NCBI GenBank assembly: GCA_902797065.1
Contig: CADBRK010000119.1
Coordinates: 1 to 5,372, forward strand
Reading direction: 5' to 3'
DNA from: an uncultured Ruminococcus sp.
GTDB lineage: Bacteria > Bacillota > Clostridia > Oscillospirales > Acutalibacteraceae
Length of the DNA: 5,372 nt
The notes under the pieces were generated by a model. That model did not search any database. It saw nothing but the letters and a program-made list of their open reading frames with translations, and was not told the DNA's origin. Of this stretch, positions 1 to 5,372 are shown in pieces. Position 1 is the stretch's first letter, and every line of letters begins with the position of its first letter. The position numbers were made by a program, and so were the translations under genes.

Positions 1-523
1 CGACGTATCGGCATATATACCGACAAATGTTATATCCATAACCGACGGTCAGATTTTCCTCGAAACGGAATTGTTCCATTCGGGTATCATGCCTGCTATC
101 AACCCGGGTATCTCGGTAAGCCGTGTCGGCGGTTCGGCACAGCTGAAGGGTATGAAGAAGGTTGCCGGCGAGCTTAAGCTGCTCTATTCACAGTACAGAG
201 AGCTGCAGGCATTTGCACAGTTCGGTTCCGATCTCGACGCAGACACAAAAGCTCGTCTCGCGCTCGGTGAGAGAATAGTCGAGGTTCTTAAGCAAAACAG
301 AAACTCGCCCGTACACGTCGGCTGTCAGGTTGCTATTGTTTATGCAGTTATAAACGGCTATCTCAACGATGTGCCCGTACCCGAGGTGCATGAATATGAG
401 GAGAAGCTTTACGAGAAGCTCAAAAATGAGAACAAGGAGTTCTTGGACAGAATAGAACAAGGTTACTTCGATGACAGCGATATAGAAAGCCTTAAAGAAA
501 CTCTTGCGGAAATGAAGAGGTGA
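1..523 (+). CDS. atpA: F1Fo ATP synthase subunit alpha, C-terminal part (5' end outside window)
   Basis: Alpha alternates with beta in the F1 hexamer and carries the non-catalytic nucleotide sites. Only the last 173 residues are visible, read from base 2; the frame is open to the left edge, so the gene begins upstream. The ATPase alpha/beta signature PAINPGISVS lies at visible residues 31-40 (about bases 92-121). It is followed directly by Arg41 in SRVGG, the equivalent of the arginine finger that alpha inserts into the beta catalytic site (E. coli Arg376). The helical C-terminal domain follows, with LQAFAQFGSDLD and LGERIVEVLKQ segments typical of alpha. The stop TGA at 521-523 is only 4 bases before atpG, which fits one operon. 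Identification is firm; only the missing N-terminal part, including the Walker A loop, cannot be judged. Confidence 0.97.
   Translation, partial: DVSAYIPTNVISITDGQIFLETELFHSGIMPAINPGISVSRVGGSAQLKGMKKVAGELKLLYSQYRELQAFAQFGSDLDADTKARLALGERIVEVLKQNRNSPVHVGCQVAIVYAVINGYLNDVPVPEVHEYEEKLYEKLKNENKEFLDRIEQGYFDDSDIESLKETLAEMKR
514..520 (+). promoter_or_regulatory. Ribosome binding site setting the GTG start of atpG
   Basis: GAAGAGG ends 7 bases before the GTG at 528 and lies inside the last codons of atpA. It supports the GTG start: the protein then begins MGADTKALRTRIRSV, aligned with the normal gamma N terminus. The next in-frame ATG (601) would remove the first half of the N-terminal coiled-coil helix. 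Confidence 0.7.
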
Positions 524-527
524 TTTT

Positions 528-1334
528 GTGGGAGCAGATACAAAAGCACTTCGCACAAGAATACGAAGCGTAGACTCTACACTTCATCTTACAAAGGCAA
601 TGGGGCTTGTTGCGTCCTCAAAGATACGTCACGCAACAGATGTCATGAACAAGAGCCGTCAGTATGCAAAAGCCGTTAAGAGTATTATATCACTTCTGAC
701 CGCTTGTAACGAATGCAAGAAAAGCCCATATATGAGAGAATACCGAAACGGGAAAACTCGTATAGTGATTATAGCGGGTGACAGAGGTCTTGCAGGCGGA
801 TACAACGCAAACGTGTTTAGGCTTGCAAGGAAATACCAAGACGCAGAATTTCTGCCTATAGGCAAGCGCGCATGCGAACGATACGGTGAAGGCTATACAT
901 CTGCGGAGTATTTTACACTTGAAAACGGCGCACAGCTTTCAAAAAAACTTTGCGAGGAGTTTTCGGAGGGCAAATTTGACAGACTCGGCGTTATATATAC
1001 AAAATATGTTTCTGTCATGACTCAGGAAGCAAAAATAGAATGGATACTTCCGCTTACTGCTTCCGAGAAGAAAAGCAATGCGGGAACGATCTTTGAACCC
1101 GATGAGCTTACGATCCTCAATACTGCCGTTCCGGAGTATATCAACGGCAGATTGATGGGCTTTATCAGAGAAAGCTATGCCTCGGAGGTTGCGGCAAGAC
1201 GTATGGCAATGGATTCCGCAGGAAAGAATGCACAGACTATGATAGACACTCTCCAGCTTGAATACAATCGGGCAAGGCAGGGCGCTATCACGCAGGAAAT
1301 AACAGAGATCGTCGCAGGAAGCGACGCAGAATAA
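528..1334 (+). CDS. atpG: F1Fo ATP synthase subunit gamma (central stalk rotor)
   Basis: Gamma is the rotating shaft inside the alpha3beta3 hexamer; its N- and C-terminal helices form the coiled coil that drives the binding changes in beta. The N-terminal helix LRTRIRSVDSTLHLTKAMGLVASSKI (residues 8-33, split here only by function) has the TKAM segment in which the E. coli residue Met23 lies. GDRGLAGGYN, starting near residue 84, is the usual (S)DRGLxGGYN motif of the Rossmann-like domain. The C-terminal helix holds YNRARQGAITQEITEIVAG, matching the gamma signature ITxExxEI. At 268 residues it is a little shorter than the common 285-290; the loss seems to lie in the middle domain, not in the coiled coil. 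It starts with GTG, 4 bases after atpA and 13 before atpD. It is probably controlled together with the other atp genes. Confidence 0.97.
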   Translation: MGADTKALRTRIRSVDSTLHLTKAMGLVASSKIRHATDVMNKSRQYAKAVKSIISLLTACNECKKSPYMREYRNGKTRIVIIAGDRGLAGGYNANVFRLARKYQDAEFLPIGKRACERYGEGYTSAEYFTLENGAQLSKKLCEEFSEGKFDRLGVIYTKYVSVMTQEAKIEWILPLTASEKKSNAGTIFEPDELTILNTAVPEYINGRLMGFIRESYASEVAARRMAMDSAGKNAQTMIDTLQLEYNRARQGAITQEITEIVAGSDAE

Positions 1335-1340
1335 AGGAGG
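1333..1340 (+). promoter_or_regulatory. Strong ribosome binding site setting the GTG start of atpD
   Basis: AAAGGAGG ends 7 bases before the GTG at 1348 and overlaps the TAA stop of atpG (1332-1334). This near-perfect Shine-Dalgarno sequence fixes the GTG start, which gives the expected beta N terminus AKANKGTVAQVMGPVVDV. Strong initiation fits the need for three beta copies per enzyme but only one gamma. Confidence 0.8.
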
Positions 1341-1347
1341 GAGAAGA

Positions 1348-2748
1348 GTGGCAAAAGCAAACAAAGGCACGGTGGCGCAGGTTATGGGTCCTGTTGTTGA
1401 CGTGCGTTTTGACGAGGGACATCTGCCTTCGATCAATAATGCCCTTACTATCCCCGTCGGAGAGAGAACGCTTACCGTAGAGGTAGCGCAGCATATAGGC
1501 GACAGTACCGTAAGGTGTATCGCAATGAGCTCTACCGACGGACTTAAAAGAGGTACGCCCGTTACAGATACAGGAAAAGCTATCAGCGTACCTGTCGGAA
1601 AAGAAACACTCGGAAGAATATTCAACGTACTCGGCAACACCGTTGACAACGGCAAAGACCCCGAGAACTGTGACAGATGGAATATTCACAGAACTGCTCC
1701 GAGCTACGACGAGCTTTCTACATCTACCGAAATACTTGAAACGGGTATCAAGGTCATTGACCTGATCTGCCCGTATTCAAAGGGCGGTAAGATCGGACTG
1801 TTCGGCGGTGCAGGCGTCGGTAAAACAGTTCTTATTATGGAGCTTATTAACAATATTGCCAAGCAGCACGGAGGTATCTCCGTATTTACAGGCGTAGGCG
1901 AGCGTACAAGAGAGGGCAACGATCTCTATAACGAGATGAAGGAGTCGGGAGTTCTCGGCAATACCGCACTTGTTTACGGCCAGATGAACGAGCCGCCGGG
2001 AGCCAGAATGCGAGTTGCTTTGTCGGGTCTTACAATGGCAGAGTATTTCCGTGACGAAGAAGGGCAGGATGTACTTCTGTTCATCGACAACATATACAGA
2101 TTCACACAGGCAGGAAGCGAGGTTTCAGCGCTTCTCGGTCGTATGCCTTCAGCAGTTGGTTATCAGCCGACGCTTGCAAACGAGATGGGCGCTTTGCAGG
2201 AGAGAATCACGTCTACAAAGAAGGGTTCAATAACGTCTGTTCAGGCGGTATATGTACCTGCCGACGACCTTACCGACCCTGCGCCTGCAACGACATTTGC
2301 GCATCTTGACGCAACCACTGTTCTTTCAAGACAGATCGCTTCACAGGGTATTTATCCTGCTGTTGATCCGCTTGAATCAACAAGCCGCATACTGAACCCC
2401 GATATTCTCGGGAAAAAGCATTATCGTGTTGCAAAAGAAGTTCAGAGAATTCTCCAGAGATACAAGGAACTTATGGATATTATCGCTATTATGGGTATGG
2501 ACGAATTGTCTGACGAAGATAAGCTGCTCGTTCAGCGAGCAAGAAAGATACAGAGATTCCTTTCTCAGCCGTTCCATGTATCTGAGAAGTTTACGGGTAT
2601 TGAGGGTGTTTATGTTCCGCTGAGCGAAACTATCCGAGGATTTGAAGAGATAATCGAAGGCAGGCATGACGATGTTCCCGAATCTGCGTTCCTCTTTGCA
2701 GGCACTATCGACGAGGTGCTTGAGAAAGCAGGGAAGGCGAAGTCATGA
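1348..2748 (+). CDS. atpD: F1Fo ATP synthase subunit beta (catalytic)
   Basis: Beta carries the three catalytic sites that make ATP from ADP and phosphate, or hydrolyse it when the enzyme pumps ions. All key elements are present in its 466 residues, the normal length. The N-terminal beta-barrel starts with GTVAQVMGPVVDVRF. The Walker A loop GGAGVGKT is at 153-160 (Lys159, Thr160), the catalytic glutamate is Glu185 in GERTREGNDLY, and Walker B LLFIDN ends at about 248 with Asp247. DDLTDPAPATTF starts at 306, the adenine-stacking Tyr336 precedes the signature PAVDPLESTS at 337-346, and the torque loop DELSDED is at 385-391. The stop overlaps atpC by 4 bases (ATGA), suggesting coupled translation. 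Nothing indicates loss of function. Whether H+ or Na+ is the coupling ion cannot be told, since the c subunit is outside. Confidence 0.99.
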   Translation: MAKANKGTVAQVMGPVVDVRFDEGHLPSINNALTIPVGERTLTVEVAQHIGDSTVRCIAMSSTDGLKRGTPVTDTGKAISVPVGKETLGRIFNVLGNTVDNGKDPENCDRWNIHRTAPSYDELSTSTEILETGIKVIDLICPYSKGGKIGLFGGAGVGKTVLIMELINNIAKQHGGISVFTGVGERTREGNDLYNEMKESGVLGNTALVYGQMNEPPGARMRVALSGLTMAEYFRDEEGQDVLLFIDNIYRFTQAGSEVSALLGRMPSAVGYQPTLANEMGALQERITSTKKGSITSVQAVYVPADDLTDPAPATTFAHLDATTVLSRQIASQGIYPAVDPLESTSRILNPDILGKKHYRVAKEVQRILQRYKELMDIIAIMGMDELSDEDKLLVQRARKIQRFLSQPFHVSEKFTGIEGVYVPLSETIRGFEEIIEGRHDDVPESAFLFAGTIDEVLEKAGKAKS

Positions 2749-3008
2749 GTACCTTTAAGCTTGTAATATCAAGTCCCGACGGGGATGTGTTCAAGGGTGA
2801 GGCGGTAATGCTTACTCTCAGGGGTTCTGAGGGTGACCTTGCGATACTTGCCGGTCATATCCCGTTTATCACGGCAGTTCAGCCTTGCGACTGCAAGATA
2901 CTTCTTGATGACGGCAGCGAGATGAAAGGCCACACAGAAAGCGGTCTGCTTACTGTAGATCAGGATCAGACGACTCTGCTGTCCGGGACATTCACAATGA
3001 ATGAATAA
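2745..3008 (+). CDS. atpC: F1Fo ATP synthase subunit epsilon, short form lacking the C-terminal helical domain
   Basis: Epsilon sits at the foot of gamma and contacts the c ring. The 87 residues cover just the N-terminal beta-sandwich: FKLVISSPDGDVFKGEA at the start, the family hallmark GDLAILAGHIPFITAVQP at about 30-47, and a final strand region ending TTLLSGTFTMNE. Usual bacterial epsilon has about 130-140 residues, the remainder forming a two-helix hairpin that can extend along gamma and inhibit ATP hydrolysis. Here that hairpin is absent. A hairpin terminator starts 5 bases after the stop, so no room remains for a frameshifted remnant. The ATG overlaps the atpD stop (ATGA), and GGGAAGG at 2731-2737 is a plausible but weaker ribosome binding site. 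Short epsilons are known in some anaerobes, so this is probably a real functional form. Confidence 0.95.
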   Translation: MSTFKLVISSPDGDVFKGEAVMLTLRGSEGDLAILAGHIPFITAVQPCDCKILLDDGSEMKGHTESGLLTVDQDQTTLLSGTFTMNE

Positions 3009-3013
3009 TTATC

Positions 3014-3043
3014 AAGCCGCACGAGATTTCTTGTGCGGCTTTT
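3014..3043 (+). terminator. Rho-independent terminator of the atp operon
   Basis: Arms 3014-3025 and 3030-3041 form a 12-pair stem (AAGCCGCACGAG with CTTGTGCGGCTT) closed by the 4-base loop ATTT. Pair 3023/3032 is a G-U that forms only in the plus-strand transcript. The T run is just four bases (3040-3043), two of them in the stem, so termination may be incomplete. It begins 5 bases after the atpC stop. Confidence 0.8.
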
Positions 3044-3065
3044 ATGAATTATAAGGAGTGATATT

Positions 3066-3476
3066 ATGATTAAACCTATAGTTCGAGATATGCTTTTTCT
3101 GTCGCAGAAATCACAGCCGGCAACGAAAACAGACACACAGGTTATTGACGACCTCAGAGATACTCTCGAAGCCAACAAAGACCGCTGTATCGGTATGGCA
3201 GCGAATATGATCGGTGTCAGAAAGCGTGTGATAATAGTCAACGTTGGTTTTGTGAATATGATAATGATAAATCCGCTTATCACGAAAAAATCTCAGCCTT
3301 ATGAAACGGAAGAAGGATGTTTGTCACTGGACGGAACAAGGAAAACTACCCGCTATAATGAGATAGAAGTGGAATTTCAGGACATTAGCTTTAAAAGGCA
3401 GAAAAGATCCTTTTCGGGTCTCACTGCGCAGATAATCCAGCATGAGGCGGATCATCTGGACGGTATCATAATATGA
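3066..3476 (+). CDS. def: Peptide deformylase family protein, short form with Gln-to-Met change in motif 1
   Basis: Peptide deformylase removes the formyl group from the initiator methionine of new proteins, using a metal-bound water. In these 136 residues motif 2 is EEGCLSLDG with metal ligand Cys85, and motif 3 is HEADHLDG with ligands His126 and His130 and catalytic Glu127. Motif 1, normally GxGxAAxQ, reads CIGMAANM at 41-48: the first Gly is Cys and the conserved Gln is Met48. The chain ends six residues after the HEADH motif, so the C-terminal helix of E. coli-type enzymes (about 169 residues) is missing. This compact form is, from memory, common in gut Clostridia and is usually annotated as deformylase. 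Start ATG has AAGGAG at 3053-3058, 7 bases upstream. No clear promoter is seen in the 57 bases after atpC, so it may depend on read-through. Activity is unproven; it may be a second, specialised deformylase, and the symbol is by family only. Confidence 0.88.
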   Translation: MIKPIVRDMLFLSQKSQPATKTDTQVIDDLRDTLEANKDRCIGMAANMIGVRKRVIIVNVGFVNMIMINPLITKKSQPYETEEGCLSLDGTRKTTRYNEIEVEFQDISFKRQKRSFSGLTAQIIQHEADHLDGIII

Positions 3477-3522
3477 AAAACGAGACTGCTGTTAATCGAT
3501 TGATTTAGAGACAGTCTCATTT
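3476..3522 (-). terminator. Probable terminator hairpin, best formed in the minus-strand transcript
   Basis: GAGACTG (3482-3488) pairs with CAGTCTC (3512-3518) around a long 23-base loop. In minus-strand RNA the stem extends through a G-U pair (3519/3481) to three A-U pairs (3520-3522 with 3478-3480), and the transcript then continues the T run formed by the complement of 3476-3480. In plus-strand RNA the G-U position is a C/A mismatch. It could still act weakly for the deformylase gene, whose stop it abuts. The long loop lowers confidence. Confidence 0.5.
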
Positions 3523-3532
3523 CTTGCATTTG

Positions 3533-3577
3533 AAAAAATTGACCGAGCAGCTATTATTTAACTGCCCGGTCTTTTTT
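3533..3577. terminator. Bidirectional rho-independent terminator between convergent genes
   Basis: Arms 3541-3550 and 3562-3571 (GACCGAGCAG and CTGCCCGGTC) enclose an 11-base loop. Six T follow on the plus strand (3572-3577), and six A precede (3533-3538), giving AATTTTTT on the minus strand. In minus-strand RNA all ten positions pair, one as G-U (3566/3546); in plus-strand RNA that position is an A/C mismatch. It therefore serves the deformylase transcript and, with a more regular stem, the dockerin gene that ends at 3660. Confidence 0.8.
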
Positions 3578-3659
3578 GGGGGTATTTGGAAAGCCCCTTG
3601 TTTACTTAATCGGATCTATGAGCAAAATCTGCGATAAATCCAATTTTCTGATTAAAAGA

Positions 3660-5372
3660 TCAGATATAGCATTCCTTTCCAACACGTTCACTTGTCTTTG
3701 ACTTAACAGTGTAACGGAGGATTGCAAGTACATCGGATCCAGTTGCTTTACCGTCGCCTGTTACATCAGCAAGGATAAGTGCTCTGTCACTAAGTTCTTC
3801 GAGCTTAAGTGTGTATCTCTGGAGCAGTAATCCGTCTTTTGCTGTAACTCTACCGTCACCGTCAACGTCGCCGTAGATTCCGATTCTTACCGGCTTCTGA
3901 GGATCGCTTGTTTCTTCCTTATCGGTTACAGGAATATCTTCTACATCTTTTGTCTGACTCTCAAATGCAGGGTCATTAAATGTTGCTGTATAAGTTGTTG
4001 TACCCTTTGTATCCGTTGTAGCAGGTGTCTTTACTTCGCTTGTAATTGTAGCCTCTTCAACACGAACATGTGATTCATCATATTCGCAAACCATAACAGC
4101 CATGCACTCTTTTCCGTCATCTGACCAGATGTAAACCGGATCCTTGTACTTATGACCTGTTGTGGGAAGGCTCTCAACATCGAGAGTCTGCTGTGTAAAC
4201 GGACTGAGCTTGAATGTAGCGGTATAAGTGATAATACCCTTTGTGTTGCATGTAGGTTCTGTCTTTATTTCACTTGTAATATCTGCAACAGAAGTAAGGA
4301 TATGCTCGGGATGATTCTCACAAACAGCTGTACCTATACATGTCTTTCCGTCTTCGGACCACTCGTAAGTCGGATTTACATAGTTATGTCCGATTGCTGC
4401 TACATCTTCAACTTCCATTGTCTGAGTTTCAAACAAATCGCTTGTAAATGTTGCTGTATAAGTTGTTACACCGTTTGTATTACATGTAGGATCTGTTGTA
4501 ACAGCGCTTGTAACCTCAACGGTTTCTGTGAATACGTGACTCTTGTCATTCTCGCAGATTGCTGTTGCAGTTACTGTAGAGTTATCAGCTTCCCATGCAT
4601 ATGTAGGTGTACCGTACTTATGTCCGATTGCATCAATATTATCTTCTGTCTTTGTCTGTGTTTCGAAACCGAACTCATTCTCTTCAAATACAGCAGTATA
4701 TGTTGTTGTGCCGTTCTTCTCGCAGGTTGCAGGAGTTGTAACTTCACTTTGTACATCAACTGTTACTGTTTCAATGTGTCTTGCATCATTTTTGCATTCT
4801 ACAGTTGCAGTAAGTGTAGTATTATCCTTAGACCATTTGTATGTAGGCTCATCCCAATCATGGCCTGTTGCAGCGAATTCGTCAAGTTTCTTGATCTGTG
4901 TTTCAAATGCGTCATTATCGAAAATAGCAGTATAAATAGTTAAACCGTCTTCTTCGCATGTCGCACGCTTTGTACCCTTGCTGGTAGCCTCTGTTGTTTC
5001 TGTAACGATATGCTCGGGATCATTTTCACAAACCATTGTTGCGGTTACTGTTGAATTATCCTCTGACCATACGTATGTAGGCTCGCCATACTTGTGACCG
5101 AGTGCGGGAACATTTACAACATCCTTTGTCTGAGTTGCAAATCTCTTATCCTTGAACTCAGCTGTATATGTTGTTGTTCCGTCTTCTTCACATGTTGCGG
5201 GGATCGTAACTTCGCTTGTTGTTTTAACTGTTACTACAATATTGTCTGCCTCATTGTTCAGGCATACGATTGTAGCTGTTACTGTTGAATTGTCTTCTGA
5301 CCATTCGTATACGGGCTCCTGATAATCATGTCCGAGTGCAGGAATGTCATCTACTGCCTTAACCTGTGTTTC
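3660..5372 (-). CDS. Repeat-rich dockerin protein, C-terminal part (5' end outside window)
   Basis: The reading frame runs unbroken from the right edge to the TGA at 3660-3662, giving 570 visible residues; the internal Met at 5036 (visible residue 113) lies inside a repeat and is not the start. Six tandem repeats of 78-80 residues (visible residues 14-483) share GHxYxxPxYxW, a TAT strand, a Cys, a His, a second Cys in (A/P)TC, TTYTATF and FETQT. A short polar linker (484-500) leads to a dockerin with two calcium loops (about 501-556) and the tail SKTSERVGKECYI. The protein is rich in Thr, Glu and Asp. Dockerins bind cohesins on scaffoldins, so this is probably secreted and attached to a cellulosome-like complex; the signal peptide and any catalytic or carbohydrate-binding module would be upstream. 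The repeats resemble stalk-like repeats in many gut Firmicute surface proteins, but I cannot assign them a named family. No enzymatic motif is visible. Confidence 0.9.
   Translation of the reverse strand, partial: ETQVKAVDDIPALGHDYQEPVYEWSEDNSTVTATIVCLNNEADNIVVTVKTTSEVTIPATCEEDGTTTYTAEFKDKRFATQTKDVVNVPALGHKYGEPTYVWSEDNSTVTATMVCENDPEHIVTETTEATSKGTKRATCEEDGLTIYTAIFDNDAFETQIKKLDEFAATGHDWDEPTYKWSKDNTTLTATVECKNDARHIETVTVDVQSEVTTPATCEKNGTTTYTAVFEENEFGFETQTKTEDNIDAIGHKYGTPTYAWEADNSTVTATAICENDKSHVFTETVEVTSAVTTDPTCNTNGVTTYTATFTSDLFETQTMEVEDVAAIGHNYVNPTYEWSEDGKTCIGTAVCENHPEHILTSVADITSEIKTEPTCNTKGIITYTATFKLSPFTQQTLDVESLPTTGHKYKDPVYIWSDDGKECMAVMVCEYDESHVRVEEATITSEVKTPATTDTKGTTTYTATFNDPAFESQTKDVEDIPVTDKEETSDPQKPVRIGIYGDVDGDGRVTAKDGLLLQRYTLKLEELSDRALILADVTGDGKATGSDVLAILRYTVKSKTSERVGKECYI
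3705..3872 (-). other. Type I-like dockerin domain
   Basis: Two EF-hand-like calcium loops, each followed by a helix, end the protein. Loop 1 is DVDGDGRVTAKD (visible residues 502-513) with Asp at loop positions 1, 3, 5 and 12, followed by GLLLQRYTLKL. Loop 2 is DVTGDGKATGSD (536-547) with Asp at 1, 5 and 12 but Thr at 3 and Ala at 8, followed by VLAILRYTVK. The spacing and the duplicated Asp-rich loops are those of dockerins that plug into cohesins. The presumed recognition positions 10-11 differ between halves (Ala-Lys and Gly-Ser). Confidence 0.9.
3924..5333 (-). repeat. Six tandem 78-80-residue coding repeats
   Basis: In protein order the units occupy 5100-5333, 4866-5099, 4626-4865, 4392-4625, 4158-4391 and 3924-4157. 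Five are 234 bases long and the third is 240, with two extra residues in its EFGFETQT region. The array continues to the right, because residues 1-13 before the first full unit match the end of a unit (ETQVKAVDDIPAL). Units 1 to 4 have DNSTVTAT or DNTTLTAT after the Trp; units 5 and 6 have DGKTC or DGKEC instead. Related DNA in every unit, such as the antisense of TTTYTA, makes the array prone to unequal recombination and to assembly errors. Confidence 0.93.

Noticed and set aside
939..1655. Open minus-strand frame of 238 codons across atpG and atpD
   Set aside because: It lies antisense to two unmistakable ATP synthase genes, crosses their junction and shows no recognisable protein features.
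3050..3055. TATAAG as a -10 box for the deformylase gene
   Set aside because: It overlaps the ribosome binding site and has no suitably spaced -35; transcription from it would leave almost no leader.
3009..3065. Remnant of the epsilon C-terminal domain in another frame
   Set aside because: The 57 bases hold a terminator and a ribosome binding site; there is no room for the roughly 45 missing residues and no frame resembles the helical hairpin.
3578..3597. Possible small hairpin GGGG...CCCC after the bidirectional terminator
   Set aside because: Only four G-C pairs with an 11-base loop or so and no T run of note; too weak to call a separate terminator.
4152..4943. Open plus-strand frame of 263 codons rich in Cys, opposite the repeat array
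   Set aside because: It is a by-product of the regular codon use of the Thr/Glu-rich repeats on the minus strand. Its own periodic Cys pattern mirrors the 234-base repeats, and the minus frame is longer, unbroken and contains a recognisable dockerin.
5034..5036. ATG as start of the minus-strand gene
   Set aside because: The codon falls within the second full repeat, and the frame continues without a stop to the window edge with clear repeat sequence, so the true start is outside.

Overview
The window holds the distal half of an F1Fo ATP synthase operon (+ strand, 1-3008), a small peptide-deformylase-like gene (+ strand, 3066-3476), a convergent intergenic stretch with back-to-back hairpins (about 3476-3600), and the 3' part of a large repeat protein ending in a dockerin (- strand, 3660 to the right edge). 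No RNA gene, insertion sequence, CRISPR array or replication origin was seen, and no stretch over 300 bases lacks a gene.

Organism: the gene order atpA-atpG-atpD-atpC, the strong AAGGAGG-type ribosome binding sites, the moderate base composition, the short GMAANMIG-type deformylase and above all the dockerin behind GHxYxxPxYxW repeats point to an anaerobic gut or rumen Firmicute of the Ruminococcaceae/Oscillospirales kind, most likely a Ruminococcus. This is inferred from family knowledge; no marker gene in the window fixes the species.

Layout: the end of alpha (partial), gamma, beta and epsilon are packed with a 4-base gap, a 13-base gap and a 4-base overlap, so they are surely one transcript. 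They form the soluble F1 head and central stalk that couple ion flow to ATP synthesis or, in a fermenter, ATP hydrolysis to ion pumping. Epsilon is only 87 residues and lacks the C-terminal helical hairpin that can brake hydrolysis. A hairpin with a weak T tract follows atpC, so some read-through into the deformylase gene is possible.

The deformylase-like protein keeps all metal ligands (Cys85, His126, His130) and the catalytic Glu127, but the usual motif-1 glutamine is replaced by methionine, and the chain stops right after the HExDH motif.

The minus-strand gene stays open to the right edge, so its N terminus, signal peptide and any enzymatic module lie outside. Visible are six tandem repeats of 78-80 residues and a C-terminal type I-like dockerin with two calcium loops. 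This suggests an extracellular protein that docks onto a cohesin, as in a cellulosome- or amylosome-like assembly. I found no clearly new multi-gene system; the points that merit a second look are the truncated epsilon, the Gln-to-Met deformylase, the repeat array with its shifting cysteine pattern, and the polarity built into the hairpins.
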